From positions 62,001-126,000 of the forward strand of contig NZ_LZZW01000016.1 in the NCBI RefSeq assembly GCF_014170375.1: a stretch of DNA of 64,000 bases, in the 5' to 3' direction. The notes beneath the pieces were generated by a model, which was given only the letters and a program-made list of their open reading frames with translations, did not search any database and was not told the DNA's origin. This document shows, one piece after another, positions 8,217 through 16,934 of the stretch; position 1 is the stretch's first letter; each line of letters opens with the position of its first letter. The position numbers and the translations under genes were made by a program. The stretch comes from Variovorax sp. UMC13 (GTDB lineage Bacteria > Pseudomonadota > Gammaproteobacteria > Burkholderiales > Burkholderiaceae_C).

Positions 8217-8825
8217 TCAGGCGGGCTGCGTCGCCACCATCGAAGGACGCTGCCGCACCGCCTCGAACCAGGCCGCCACCTCCGAGCGGCCTTCGCGCCA
8301 GGCCAGGTCCGGGAAGCGGAAGTCCAGGTAGCCCAGCGCGCAGGCGATCGTGATGTGGCCGATGTCGAAGGCATCGTCGGCGTCCGCGACATGGGCTGAC
8401 GCCGCGTCCAGCGAGGCGCTCACCTTGCGCAGCTGGCCTTCGGTCCACGCGGGCCAGCGGCAGGACTCGGGCCGCAGCGTGCCTTCATAGCGTGCGAGCA
8501 GGGCGGCCTCGAGCAGGCCGTCTCCCAGCGCCTGCGCCTGCAGCGCCCGCCAGCGCAGCGGACCCGACGCGGGAAAGACGCGCTGCCGGCCGTCGAGCGC
8601 ATCGAGGTACTCGCAGATCACGGCCGAGTCGTAGAGCGCAATGCCCTCGTCGGTGAGCAGGGTCGGCACGCGGCCGCTCGGGTTGTGCGCGGCCACCGCG
8701 AGGTCGGGCCGGACAGGGCTCGCGGCGGCCGGCAGCGGCTCGATGCTGGCCGCCAGTCCGAGCTCGATCGCGGTCACCGTGACCTTGCGCACGAAGGGTG
8801 ATGCGGGGGAGTGAAACAGCTTCAT
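8217..8825 (-). CDS. Glutathione S-transferase family protein
   Basis: 202 residues. The thioredoxin-like N-terminal domain starts MKLFHSPASPFVRKV with the Ser-rich active-site loop. It has the cis-Pro GRVPTLL motif and the DSAVICEYL segment that binds the gamma-glutamyl part of glutathione; an all-helical C-terminal domain follows. It is divergent from the SSADH-like gene, and a GATATATCAT operator lies between the two starts, 20 bp upstream of this ATG. It therefore belongs to the GntR regulon to its right rather than to the LysR cluster on its left. Its role there is unknown; isomerisation or detoxification of an intermediate is possible. Confidence 0.88.
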   Translation of the reverse strand: MKLFHSPASPFVRKVTVTAIELGLAASIEPLPAAASPVRPDLAVAAHNPSGRVPTLLTDEGIALYDSAVICEYLDALDGRQRVFPASGPLRWRALQAQALGDGLLEAALLARYEGTLRPESCRWPAWTEGQLRKVSASLDAASAHVADADDAFDIGHITIACALGYLDFRFPDLAWREGRSEVAAWFEAVRQRPSMVATQPA

Positions 8826-8844
8826 GGGACGACTTTGGAGTCAA

Positions 8845-8858
8845 AAGATATATCATGC
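8845..8858 (+). promoter_or_regulatory. GntR-type operator, copy 1 (GST / SSADH divergent promoter)
   Basis: AAGATATATCATGC, centred on the palindrome GATATATC. It lies between the GST start (8825) and the SSADH start (8891). The same core occurs at 11970, 17671, 21458 (inverted) and 22244 (inverted), each time in a promoter region of this cluster. Confidence 0.7.
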
Positions 8859-8890
8859 ATCATCATTCATTCAAAGGAGACATTTCCATC

Positions 8891-10333
8891 ATGCAAGGCC
8901 TCAAGGACCCCACGCTGTTCCGTCAACAGGCACTGATCGGCGGCGCCTGGCTCGACGCCCCGGAGACCCTCACGGTGCGCAACCCCGCCACCGGGGAGAC
9001 CATCGGCCAGGTGCCGCGCATGTCCGGTGCCGCCACGCGGCAGGCCATCGAGGCCGCCGAAGCCGCGCTGCCGGCCTGGGCCGCGCTGACCGCCAAGCAG
9101 CGCTCGGTGCTGCTGCGAAACTGGTTCGAACGCCTGATGGCCGCGCAGGACGACCTGGCGCTGATCCTGACCACCGAGCAGGGTAAGCCGCTGGCGGAGG
9201 CGCGCGGCGAGGTCGCCTACGGCGCGAGCTTCATCGAGTGGTTCGCCGAGGAAGCACGCCGAACCTACGGCGAGGTGATTCCTTCCGCCAACGCCGACAC
9301 CCGCCTGGTCGCGCTGCGCCAGCCCATCGGCGTCTGCGCCGCCATCACGCCCTGGAACTTTCCCAACGCCATGCTGGCGCGCAAGCTGGGCCCGGCGCTG
9401 GCCGCCGGCTGCACCATGGTGGTCAAGCCCGCTTCGCAGACGCCCTTCTCCGCGCTCGCCATGGCGGTGCTGGCCGAGCAGGCGGGCATTCCGCCGGGCG
9501 TGATCAACATCGTGACCGGCAGCGCAAGCGAGATCGCGGGCGAACTCACGGCCAACCCGCGGGTGCGCAAGATCAGCTTCACCGGTTCGACCGAAGTCGG
9601 CCGCCAGCTGATGCAGCAGAGCGCGCCCACCATCAAGAAGCTGTCGCTGGAACTCGGCGGCAACGCGCCATTCATCGTCTTCGACGACGCCGACCTGGAC
9701 GCGGCCGTCGAGGGCGCAATGGTCGCCAAGTTCCGCAACAACGGCCAGACCTGCGTGTGCGCGAACCGCATCCTCGTGCACGACGCGGTCTACGAGGCCT
9801 TCGCCGCCAGGCTGGTGGCGCGGGTCGCGGCGCTGCGGGTCGGCAACGGCGTCGCGGCCGGCGTGCAGGTCGGGCCGCTGATCGACGCCAAGGCGGTGCA
9901 GAAGGTCGAGGAGCACATCGCCGATGCGCTGGCCGGCGGTGCGACCCTGGCGGTCGGCGGGCGGCGGCTGGAGGGCAACTTCTTCGAGCCGGCCGTGATG
10001 ACCGGCGTCACCTCCGCAATGCTCGTGGCGCGCGAGGAGACCTTCGGCCCGCTCGCGCCGCTGATCCGCTTCGCCGACGAGGACGAGGCGGTCCGGATCG
10101 CGAACGACACCGAGTTCGGGCTGGCCTCGTACATCTACACGCGCAGCCTGCGCCGGAGCTGGCGCATCGCCGAACGACTGGAGTTCGGCATGGTGGGCGT
10201 GAACACCGGCCTGATCTCGACCGCCGAGGCGCCCTTCGGCGGCATCAAGCAGTCGGGCCTGGGGCGCGAAGGCTCGCGCCACGGCATCGACGACTACATG
10301 GAACTCAAGTATGTCTGCATGGGCGTCGCCTGA
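8891..10333 (+). CDS. gabD: Succinate-semialdehyde-type NAD(P) aldehyde dehydrogenase
   Basis: 480 residues, typical GabD length. The N-terminal ITPWNFP and KPASQTPFSALA cofactor segments, catalytic Glu254 in LELGGNAP and Cys288 in NNGQTCVCANR are intact. GQTCVCANR and the GVNTGLIS/PFGGIKQSGLGREG end match the GabD branch. AAAGGAGA is placed 10 nt before the ATG at 8891; an upstream in-frame start would include the operator. In this cluster the enzyme may oxidise succinate semialdehyde or another small aldehyde released by the transketolase step (inference). It overlaps the thioesterase gene by 23 bp, so the two are translationally linked. Confidence 0.88.
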   Translation: MQGLKDPTLFRQQALIGGAWLDAPETLTVRNPATGETIGQVPRMSGAATRQAIEAAEAALPAWAALTAKQRSVLLRNWFERLMAAQDDLALILTTEQGKPLAEARGEVAYGASFIEWFAEEARRTYGEVIPSANADTRLVALRQPIGVCAAITPWNFPNAMLARKLGPALAAGCTMVVKPASQTPFSALAMAVLAEQAGIPPGVINIVTGSASEIAGELTANPRVRKISFTGSTEVGRQLMQQSAPTIKKLSLELGGNAPFIVFDDADLDAAVEGAMVAKFRNNGQTCVCANRILVHDAVYEAFAARLVARVAALRVGNGVAAGVQVGPLIDAKAVQKVEEHIADALAGGATLAVGGRRLEGNFFEPAVMTGVTSAMLVAREETFGPLAPLIRFADEDEAVRIANDTEFGLASYIYTRSLRRSWRIAERLEFGMVGVNTGLISTAEAPFGGIKQSGLGREGSRHGIDDYMELKYVCMGVA

Positions 10334-10760
10334 GGATGCTCCGCCCCCCTGGGACTGGCACCTGCGCGTGCAGGTGCGCTGGAGCGACCTCGACGCGCTG
10401 GGCCACGTGCACCACCTGGCCTACCTGCGCTGGTGCGAGGACGTGCGCAACGAGCATGCGGTGGCCGTCGGGTTGCCCGCGCCGGGCACCGGCGCCTGCT
10501 CGCAGGTGATCCTGCGCCTCGACGTGCACTACCTTCGGCCGGCGCCGCGCGACGCCGAACTGCAGATGTGCATGCGGGTGCTGCGCCTGGGCCGCACCAG
10601 CGCCGAGGTGCTCTGCCGGCTAGAGGGCCCGGCGCAGGCGCTGTTCGAGGCCCGCGTGACGACGGTGCTGTGCGACGACCGCACGCACCGCCCGGTGCCC
10701 TGGCCCGACGCGGTGCGGCAGCGCATCACCGCCGACGGCCGCACCGAAGCACCAGGGTGA
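10311..10760 (+). CDS. Hotdog-fold acyl-CoA thioesterase (YbgC/FadM type)
   Basis: 149 residues. VRWSDLDALGHVHHLAYLRWCED carries the catalytic Asp and the GHV(H/N) motif of 4-hydroxybenzoyl-CoA-thioesterase-like hotdog proteins; RLDVHYLRPAPRDAELQM forms the following strands. It starts inside the last codons of the SSADH gene in another frame. Family members hydrolyse acyl-CoA esters, so this points to a CoA-linked intermediate or a housekeeping function in the pathway. The specific acyl group cannot be read. It is convergent with the glycerol-dehydrogenase-like gene, 23 bp away. Confidence 0.82.
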   Translation: MSAWASPEDAPPPWDWHLRVQVRWSDLDALGHVHHLAYLRWCEDVRNEHAVAVGLPAPGTGACSQVILRLDVHYLRPAPRDAELQMCMRVLRLGRTSAEVLCRLEGPAQALFEARVTTVLCDDRTHRPVPWPDAVRQRITADGRTEAPG

Positions 10761-10783
10761 ACGGCCGCCCGCCCGCGCGCGCC

Positions 10784-11911
10784 TCAGGCCGCCACCGCCC
10801 GCTCCGCCTCGATGCCGTGGATTGCGGCGGCGATCTGCGCCGCGTCGAGCGGACGCTGGAAATTGCGCACATGCGGCGCGGTCATGGTGAGTTCGGCGAT
10901 CTGCTGGATCTCGGCCGCGGTCGGCGCGCTCACGCCGAGGTCGCCCAGCGACGTCGGCAGCCCGATGCCGCGGTAGAAGTCCACCAGTTCCTGCACGAAG
11001 GCCGTGTCGCGCTCCTCCAGCACCAGCTGGACCAACAGGCCGTAAGCCACCTGCAGACCGTGCAGCGCATCGCGCGCGCCGCGCACGGCGGTCAGGCCGC
11101 GCGTCATCGCATGGGCGATCGACAGGCCGCCGTTCTCGAAGCACATGCCCGACAGCAGCACCGCCGCCTCCACGCAGTTCTCCAGCGCGGCATTGGGCTG
11201 CTGGCGCTCGACCGCACGCAGCGCAGCGGGTGCGTGCGCACGCAGCATGTCGTAGCACAACGCCGCCAGCGCGATCGCGGCCAGCGTGCCGGCGCCGCCG
11301 TAGATGTTGGCGCCGCCCGCGCGCTGGCATTGGGCCACCTCGAAGGTCTTCGAGATCGCGTCGCCGATGCCGGCCAGCAGCAGGCGCGCCGGCGCGCGTG
11401 CGATCAGTTCGGTGTCGACGATCACGGCACTGGGGTTGCGGTCCATGTGCTCGACCGCGAGCAGGCGGTGCGATTCGTCGTAGACCACGTAGATCTTGCT
11501 GGTCGGCGCATCGTTGGAGGCCACCGTCGGCACGCTGATCACTTCGGCGCCCAGCGCGTGGGCCACGGCCTTGCCGATGTCGATGCCCTTGCCGCCGCCC
11601 GCGGCGATGACGGCGGTGGGCGCGAGCGCGCGGACCTGGGCGCACAGCCGTTCGATTTCCGGCGGCGTCACCTCGCCCGAGAACAGCGCGACCTCCAGCC
11701 GCACGCCGGCGGCCGCGCAGGCGGCGCGCACCTTGGGTTCCACCAGTTGCAGCACCACGCGATCCGCCACCAGCAGGGCGATCGTTCCGGTCAGCGCGGC
11801 CTGCGCGCCCACGGCGTCGAGCGCGCCGGGTCCCTGGATGTAGCGCAGTGGCGCACCGAACACGCGCGGACGCGGAGCACCGGCAGAAGCGGCGGCGGGG
11901 GATGGGGTCAT
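10784..11911 (-). CDS. Glycerol-dehydrogenase-like iron/zinc polyol dehydrogenase
   Basis: 375 residues of the GldA branch of iron-containing alcohol dehydrogenases. GGGKGIDIGKAVA (105-117) binds NAD. The metal ligands are Asp184 in GIGDAISKTFE, His267 in GGLSIAHAM and His284 in DALHGLQVAYG. The VPTVASNDAPTS and LLSGMCFENGG signatures are those of glycerol dehydrogenase. Expected chemistry is NAD-linked oxidation of a vicinal diol or polyol to a hydroxyketone. It is divergent from the AroE-like gene with a shared operator at 11970. The pairing with a split transketolase suggests the ketose product is cleaved at a ketol bond (inference). Confidence 0.88.
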   Translation of the reverse strand: MTPSPAAASAGAPRPRVFGAPLRYIQGPGALDAVGAQAALTGTIALLVADRVVLQLVEPKVRAACAAAGVRLEVALFSGEVTPPEIERLCAQVRALAPTAVIAAGGGKGIDIGKAVAHALGAEVISVPTVASNDAPTSKIYVVYDESHRLLAVEHMDRNPSAVIVDTELIARAPARLLLAGIGDAISKTFEVAQCQRAGGANIYGGAGTLAAIALAALCYDMLRAHAPAALRAVERQQPNAALENCVEAAVLLSGMCFENGGLSIAHAMTRGLTAVRGARDALHGLQVAYGLLVQLVLEERDTAFVQELVDFYRGIGLPTSLGDLGVSAPTAAEIQQIAELTMTAPHVRNFQRPLDAAQIAAAIHGIEAERAVAA

Positions 11912-11969
11912 CGAGTTGTCTCCTGAAGTAACGAGGGCCTGGGTAAACCCCAGATATGGCGCATGACGC

Positions 11970-11983
11970 AGGATATATCATAC
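11970..11983 (+). promoter_or_regulatory. GntR-type operator, copy 2 (GldA-like / AroE-like divergent promoter)
   Basis: AGGATATATCATAC, same core as the other four copies, 59 bp upstream of the GldA-like start (11911) and 24 bp upstream of the proposed AroE-like start (12007). Confidence 0.7.
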
Positions 11984-12006
11984 ATCTCAACACTCGAAAG
12001 ACATCC

Positions 12007-12840
12007 GTGCAAGCCCCCGTCCCTCTTTCCTCCGCTGCCCATCCGACCATCGATGGCCACACCCGCCTGGTGCCGCTGCTGGCCTATCCCTCGGAGCATG
12101 TGCGCACGCCGGCGCTGTTCAACAGCTACTGCGCGGCCCGCGGCCTCAACGCGGTGATGTTCGCGCTCAAGGTACCGCCCGCGCACCTGCAGTCGACCTG
12201 GCAGAGCCTTCGGCACATCGAGAACCTCGCCGGTGTGGTGGTCACCATCCCGCACAAGGCGCCGGTTGCCACGCTGGTGGATTCGCTGGAAGGCGCGGCG
12301 CTCCACATGGGCGTGTGCAACGTCGCGCGGCGTGGCGCCGACGGTCGCTTCGTCGGCCGCATGTACGACGGCATCGGCTTCGTCGCCGGCCTCGTCTCGC
12401 AGGGCATCGACATCCGCGGACGGCGCGCGGCCCTGTTCGGCGCCGGCGGGGCCGGCACCGCGATCGCGCACGCGCTGTGCCACCAGGGCCTGGCCCACCT
12501 GCACCTGATCAACCGGACCCCCGCGAAGGCCGAGGCGCTGGCGCGCGAGCTGGCGGCGCTCTATCCGGAGGTCACGGTGCACGCCACGCTCGCCGACCCC
12601 TCGGCGCTCGACCTCGCAATCAACGGCACCGCCCTGGGCCTGCACCCGGGCGACGCCCTGCCCTTCGACCCGGCCACGCTCGGCCCGGCGACCGTGGTCG
12701 CCGAGGTCGTGATGCAACCCGACACCACCGCGCTGCTGCAGCGCGCATCGGACCTGGGACTGCGCGTGCACCGCGGCGTCCACATGGTCCAGACCCAGGT
12801 CCAGCTGCTGGCCGAGTTCGTCCTCGGGCCGCGGGGCTGA
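12007..12840 (+). CDS. Shikimate-dehydrogenase-like NAD(P) oxidoreductase
   Basis: 277 residues from a GTG start. It has the AroE fold: the N-terminal substrate domain ends in VVVTIPHKAPV, with the catalytic Lys84. MYDGIGFVAGL carries the partner Asp121, and GAGGAG (145-150) starts the Rossmann domain. The usual Ser-x-Ser shikimate-carboxylate motif is replaced by YPSEHVRTPALFN, so the substrate is probably not plain shikimate. I chose GTG 12007 (GAAAGA upstream) because the ATG at 11956 would place the operator inside the gene. It probably heads the transcript that continues into the LIV transporter (47 bp gap). Confidence 0.8.
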   Translation: MQAPVPLSSAAHPTIDGHTRLVPLLAYPSEHVRTPALFNSYCAARGLNAVMFALKVPPAHLQSTWQSLRHIENLAGVVVTIPHKAPVATLVDSLEGAALHMGVCNVARRGADGRFVGRMYDGIGFVAGLVSQGIDIRGRRAALFGAGGAGTAIAHALCHQGLAHLHLINRTPAKAEALARELAALYPEVTVHATLADPSALDLAINGTALGLHPGDALPFDPATLGPATVVAEVVMQPDTTALLQRASDLGLRVHRGVHMVQTQVQLLAEFVLGPRG

Positions 12841-12887
12841 GTCCCGTTCGCTTCCACCCCATTCCCCCATCCACCAGGAGACACTCC

Positions 12888-14150
12888 ATGCAATCTACGA
12901 AACCGGGCGCGTTCCGCGCACTGGCCATGGCGGCGACCGCCATGGCCCTGGGCGGCCTCTGCGCCCTCGCCTCGGCCCAGGCCAAGGACGTGAAGATCGG
13001 CTTCGTGCTGCCGCTGTCCGGCGGCGCGGCCACCATCGGCAACCAGACCAAGGTCGGCGCCGAAGTCGCGGTCGCGCAGATCAACGCGGCCGGCGGCATC
13101 AAGTCCATGGGCGGCGCGAAGCTGGTGCCCCTCTTCGCCGACAGCCAGTCCAAGCCCGACGTCGGGGTGGCCGAGACCGAGCGCCTGATCACGCGCGAGA
13201 ACGTCGCGATGGTGGTGGGTGCCTACAACAGCGGCGTGACCTTCCCCGCGACCGAGCTCGCCGAGCGCTACAAGACGCCCTGGCTGGTCACGGGCGCGGT
13301 CAAGGACGAGATCACCGAGCGCAACTTCAAGTACGTGTTCCGGCCGAACAACAAGGCCACCTACGACGCCCGCGAGCAGCTCGACGCCATCGACATGCTC
13401 AAGAAGGAAACCGGCAAGGGACCGAAGACCATCGGCCTGTTCTACGAGGGCACCGACTGGGGCCGCTCGCATTCGGCCAACGTCAAGAAGCTGGCCAAGG
13501 AACGCGGCTACCAGATCTCGCTCGACGAGTCCTATCCGCCCAACCAGTCGGACTTCTCGGCCCAGCTGCTGAAGATCCGCGCCACCAAGCCCGAGGCGCT
13601 GATCGTGGTGGCCTACACGCCCGACCACATCCTGTTCACGCGCCAGTTCAACGAGGCCGGCGTCTACGTGCCCTACGGCGTGCATTCGGTCGGCGGCGGT
13701 TCGGAGGACCCGAACTTCTACAAGGCCGTGTCGCCCAAGACGGTGGAGAACATGTTCGTGCAGGAGGACTTCCAGATCGACATCATGCGGGCCACCAAGG
13801 ACGCCGCGTCGATCGACGCCGACAAGCGCTTCACGGCCGCGATCGGCTACAGCATCAACGCCTATGGCGGCCAGGGCGTGTCGAACGTCTACATCGTCAA
13901 GGACGCGCTCGAGCGCGCCGGCACCGCGGACCGCGAGAAGCTGCGTGCCGCGCTGGCCGCGACCGACATCACCAGCGGCCCGGCGCTGATCACCGGCTAC
14001 GAGCGCATCAAGTTCGACGAGAACGGCCAGAACACCTTCGCCCACGGCGTGATCTCGCAGAACCATGGCGGCGAGCGCCGCACCGTCTGGCCCGCCGCGA
14101 ACCGGCTGGCCGGCGTGACCCCGGTCTGGCCGCTGCCCGAACGTCGCTGA
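12888..14150 (+). CDS. LIV-type ABC transporter substrate-binding protein
   Basis: 420 residues. A signal peptide (residues 1 to about 26, ending ASAQA) precedes a type I periplasmic binding protein of the branched-chain amino acid/amide family: IGFVLPLSGGAATIGNQ, then RLITRENVAMVVGAYNSG, and the YKTPWLVTGAV hinge region. AGGAGACACTCC precedes the ATG at 12888. It delivers the ligand to the LivH/M/G/F-like proteins encoded downstream. The binding protein class takes amino acids, amides and aromatic or alicyclic acids, so with the AroE and GldA homologues an acidic polyol or alicyclic acid is plausible (inference). Confidence 0.92.
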   Translation: MQSTKPGAFRALAMAATAMALGGLCALASAQAKDVKIGFVLPLSGGAATIGNQTKVGAEVAVAQINAAGGIKSMGGAKLVPLFADSQSKPDVGVAETERLITRENVAMVVGAYNSGVTFPATELAERYKTPWLVTGAVKDEITERNFKYVFRPNNKATYDAREQLDAIDMLKKETGKGPKTIGLFYEGTDWGRSHSANVKKLAKERGYQISLDESYPPNQSDFSAQLLKIRATKPEALIVVAYTPDHILFTRQFNEAGVYVPYGVHSVGGGSEDPNFYKAVSPKTVENMFVQEDFQIDIMRATKDAASIDADKRFTAAIGYSINAYGGQGVSNVYIVKDALERAGTADREKLRAALAATDITSGPALITGYERIKFDENGQNTFAHGVISQNHGGERRTVWPAANRLAGVTPVWPLPERR

Positions 14151-14186
14151 GTCCCGCGCGAACCGACGCGCCTGTTCGTCCGCTCG

Positions 14187-14243
14187 GCCCGGTGCCGGGC
14201 GGCTTCGCGTTTCGCACCCCCTCGCTCTCCGGGCCACGGCCCG
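14187..14243 (+). promoter_or_regulatory. Tandem hairpins between binding protein and permease
   Basis: The 112-bp gap between the binding-protein stop and the permease start holds two perfect stems: GCCCGG/CCGGGC (14187-14200) and CGGGCC/GGCCCG (14230-14243). There is no T tract, so they fit better as RNA-stabilising or attenuating structures that give more binding protein than permease. Confidence 0.45.
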
Positions 14244-14262
14244 GCGGGCTTCGAAAGCCTTT

Positions 14263-15150
14263 ATGGATCCCCTGATTCTTCTCTACGCCGTCGTCAACGG
14301 CCTGCTGCTGGGCGGCATCTACGGTGGCATCGCGCTCGGGCTCAGCCTGATCTTCGGCGTGCTGCGCGTGATCAACTTCGCGCACGGCTCCTTCCTCATG
14401 GTCGCCATGTACGCGAGCTGGGGCCTCTGGGCCGCGTTCGGCTGGCATCCCTATGCCTCGGTCGTGGTCACCGTGCCCTTCCTCTACCTGCTGGGCTACT
14501 TCACGCAGTCCGTGGTGATCGCCCCGCTGATCCGGCGCGAGTCCACGCTGGTGGTCGAGCCGCTCGGCGCGCTGCTGCTGACCACCGGCCTCTACCTGGT
14601 GCTCGACAACCTGGTGCTGATGGGCTTCGGCCCGGACGTGCGCTCGGCCAACGTCGAGTTCGCCAGCGGTTCGCTGCTGGTCGCCGGCCTGCCGGTCAAC
14701 ATCCCGCGGCTGATCGGCTGCGCTGCCGGCGTGCTGGTGGCGGCGGCGCTGTGGTGGGCCTTGCGCCACACCGACAGCGGCCGCGCGATCCGCGCCACCG
14801 CGCAGAACCGCGAGGCGGCCGCGCTGAGCGGCGTCGACATCCAGCGCGTCTACAACCACACCTTCGGCATCGGCGCCGCGATCCTGGGACTGTTCGGCGC
14901 ACTGCTCACGCCCTTCCTGTCGATCACGCCCACCGTCGGCCAGATGTTCGGCGTCAAGTCCTTCCTGGTCGTGGTGCTGGGCGGCATCGGCTCGATCCCG
15001 GGCTCGATCCTCGGCGGACTGCTGCTCGGCGTGTTCGAGTCGGTGGCCTCGCAATACGTGACCGCGACCTCGGCCGCCATCTTCTCGTTCGGCCTGTTCA
15101 TCGCCGTGCTGCTGTTCAGGCCCAACGGCCTGCTCGGCCGCAAGATCTGA
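14263..15150 (+). CDS. LIV-type ABC transporter permease (LivH-like)
   Basis: 295 residues, eight or so hydrophobic segments. NGLLLGGIYGGIALGLSLIF near the N-terminus and the RVINFAHGSFLMV segment are diagnostic of LivH-type permeases. The loop ATAQNREAAALSGVD is the coupling (EAA-like) region, and GGIGSIPGSILGGLLLGV is the conserved C-terminal motif. It forms the inner-membrane channel with the LivM-like protein encoded 9 bp downstream. Confidence 0.93.
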   Translation: MDPLILLYAVVNGLLLGGIYGGIALGLSLIFGVLRVINFAHGSFLMVAMYASWGLWAAFGWHPYASVVVTVPFLYLLGYFTQSVVIAPLIRRESTLVVEPLGALLLTTGLYLVLDNLVLMGFGPDVRSANVEFASGSLLVAGLPVNIPRLIGCAAGVLVAAALWWALRHTDSGRAIRATAQNREAAALSGVDIQRVYNHTFGIGAAILGLFGALLTPFLSITPTVGQMFGVKSFLVVVLGGIGSIPGSILGGLLLGVFESVASQYVTATSAAIFSFGLFIAVLLFRPNGLLGRKI

Positions 15151-15159
15151 AGGAATCCC

Positions 15160-16191
15160 ATGTCTACTTCCCGCCGCTCCATCAATGCGGTCCTGGGCCT
15201 GCCCCTGCTGGCGATCGCGCTGGTGCTGCCCTTCTTCGTGCAGGAGGCCTACCTGCTGCACTCGCTGACCATGATCCTGTACTTCGCCTACATGGCGTCG
15301 GCCTGGAACTTCGTCTGCGGTTACGTCGGCCAGCTCTCGCTGGGCCATGCCGTCTTCGCCGGCCTGGCCGGCTACGCAACCGTGCTGCTCTACACCCAGC
15401 TCGGCTGGTCGCCCTGGTTCGGCATGCTGGCCGGAGGGCTGCTCGCGGCCATCCTGGCCGTGATCCTCGGCTACCCGAACTTCAAGCTGCGCGGCCCCTA
15501 CTTCACGCTCACCACCATCGCCTTCGCGGAGATCGTGCGCATCTGGCTGGAGAACACCGACGAGTTCATGGGCATCCCGCTCAAGGGCGCGCAGGGCCTG
15601 GTGGTGCCACCCAGCGACCTCGGCTGGCAGGTGTTCCAGTTCGAGGGCAAGGTGCCCTACTACTACATCGCGCTGGCGATGCTGGTGGTCATGCTGCTGG
15701 CCACCATCGTGCTCGAGCGCTCGCGCCTGGGCTACTACCTCAAGGCGGTGCGCGGCGATCCCAACGGCGCGGCCGCGCTGGGCGTCAACGGCACCCGCTG
15801 CTCGCTGACCGCGCTGGCGATCAGCGCCTTCATGACCGGCCTGGGCGGCGCGTTCTACGCGCAGTTCTTCCGCTACATCAATCCCGAGCGCAACCTGGGC
15901 ATGGAGTTCTCGATCGACACCGCGCTGATGGCCATCGTCGGCGGCCAGGGCACCGTGCTCGGGCCGGTGCTGGGCGCGCTGCTGCTGCATCCGATCGCGG
16001 AGATCACCCGCGCCTGGTTCGGCGGCCGCTTTCCCGGCCTGCACCTGGTGATCTACGGCGCCATCCTGATGGTGGCGGTGCTCTATTTCCCCAAGGGCGT
16101 GATCGCGCCGCTGCAGCAATGGCTCACGCGCCGCGGCCTGCGCAAGCCCGATCCGGCCCCCGCCATCGACGTCCAGGAGGTGCGCCCATGA
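15160..16191 (+). CDS. LIV-type ABC transporter permease (LivM-like)
   Basis: 343 residues. AWNFVCGYVGQLSLGHAVFA is the LivM hallmark, followed by several membrane helices, the cytoplasmic coupling loop AVRGDPNGAAALGVN and MAIVGGQGTVLGPVLGAL. It has a short hydrophilic C-terminal tail. Its stop overlaps the ATG of the ATPase gene (ATGA), so translation is coupled. It pairs with the preceding LivH-like permease. Confidence 0.93.
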   Translation: MSTSRRSINAVLGLPLLAIALVLPFFVQEAYLLHSLTMILYFAYMASAWNFVCGYVGQLSLGHAVFAGLAGYATVLLYTQLGWSPWFGMLAGGLLAAILAVILGYPNFKLRGPYFTLTTIAFAEIVRIWLENTDEFMGIPLKGAQGLVVPPSDLGWQVFQFEGKVPYYYIALAMLVVMLLATIVLERSRLGYYLKAVRGDPNGAAALGVNGTRCSLTALAISAFMTGLGGAFYAQFFRYINPERNLGMEFSIDTALMAIVGGQGTVLGPVLGALLLHPIAEITRAWFGGRFPGLHLVIYGAILMVAVLYFPKGVIAPLQQWLTRRGLRKPDPAPAIDVQEVRP

Positions 16192-16934
16192 GCGCCATCG
16201 GCAACGCCATGCTCGAGGTCCAGGGCCTGCAGAAGCGCTTCGGCGGGGTGCACGCGGTGCGCGACGTCTCGTTCAGCCTGCGGCAGGGCGAGATCCTCGG
16301 CCTGCTGGGCCCCAACGGCGCCGGCAAGACCACGGCCTTCAACCTGATCGCGGGTTTCCACCCGCTGGACGAAGGCCAGGTGCGCTTCGAGGGCCGCAAC
16401 ATCGCCGGCATGAACCCCAACCAGATCTGCCATGCGGGCATCGCCCGCACCTTCCAGATCTCGCGGCCCTTCGGCGGCCTGACGGCGCTGGAGAACGTGA
16501 TGGTGGGAGCCTTCGCGCGCCACCCCACGCGCTCGAAGGCGCGCGCCGAGGCCGAGCGCATGCTCGATTTCCTCGGCATGTCCGCCCGGGCCGACCACGA
16601 CGCGGGCGACCTCACGGCCTTCGACAAGCGCAAGCTCGAACTGGGCCGCGCGCTGGCCACCGGGCCGCGCCTGCTGCTGATGGACGAGGTCGTGGCTGGC
16701 GCCACGCCGAGCGAGGCCGGCGAGATGGTGCGGCTGGTTCACAAGGTGCGCGACCAGGGCATCTCGGTGCTGATCGTCGAACACGTGATGAAGGTGATCA
16801 TGGGTCTGTCCGACCGCGTGATCGTGATGGACCAGGGCACGCTGATCGCGGACGGCAAGCCCGCCGACGTGGTCAACGATCCGCGCGTGCTCACCGCTTA
16901 CTTTGGAGAAGGCTATGCCGGCAACGATATTTAG
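16188..16934 (+). CDS. LIV-type ABC transporter ATPase (LivG-like)
   Basis: 248 residues. Walker A is GPNGAGKTTA; the Q-loop region ARTFQISRPFGGLTALENV matches LivG. The signature is LTAFDKRKLELGRALA, not a standard LSGGQ or YGxQR. Walker B reads LLLMDEVVAGATPSE, where most LivG proteins have LLLDEPAAGLNP. The catalytic Glu and the VEHVMK switch His are retained, so the protein should still hydrolyse ATP; this variant pattern recurs in a subgroup of LIV ATPases. It overlaps the LivM-like gene by 4 bp and the LivF-like gene by 20 bp. Confidence 0.9.
   Translation: MSAIGNAMLEVQGLQKRFGGVHAVRDVSFSLRQGEILGLLGPNGAGKTTAFNLIAGFHPLDEGQVRFEGRNIAGMNPNQICHAGIARTFQISRPFGGLTALENVMVGAFARHPTRSKARAEAERMLDFLGMSARADHDAGDLTAFDKRKLELGRALATGPRLLLMDEVVAGATPSEAGEMVRLVHKVRDQGISVLIVEHVMKVIMGLSDRVIVMDQGTLIADGKPADVVNDPRVLTAYFGEGYAGNDI

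Noticed and set aside
11956..12006. Longer ATG start for the AroE-like gene
   Set aside because: It would place the operator at 11970-11983 within the coding sequence; the homology begins after the GTG at 12007.
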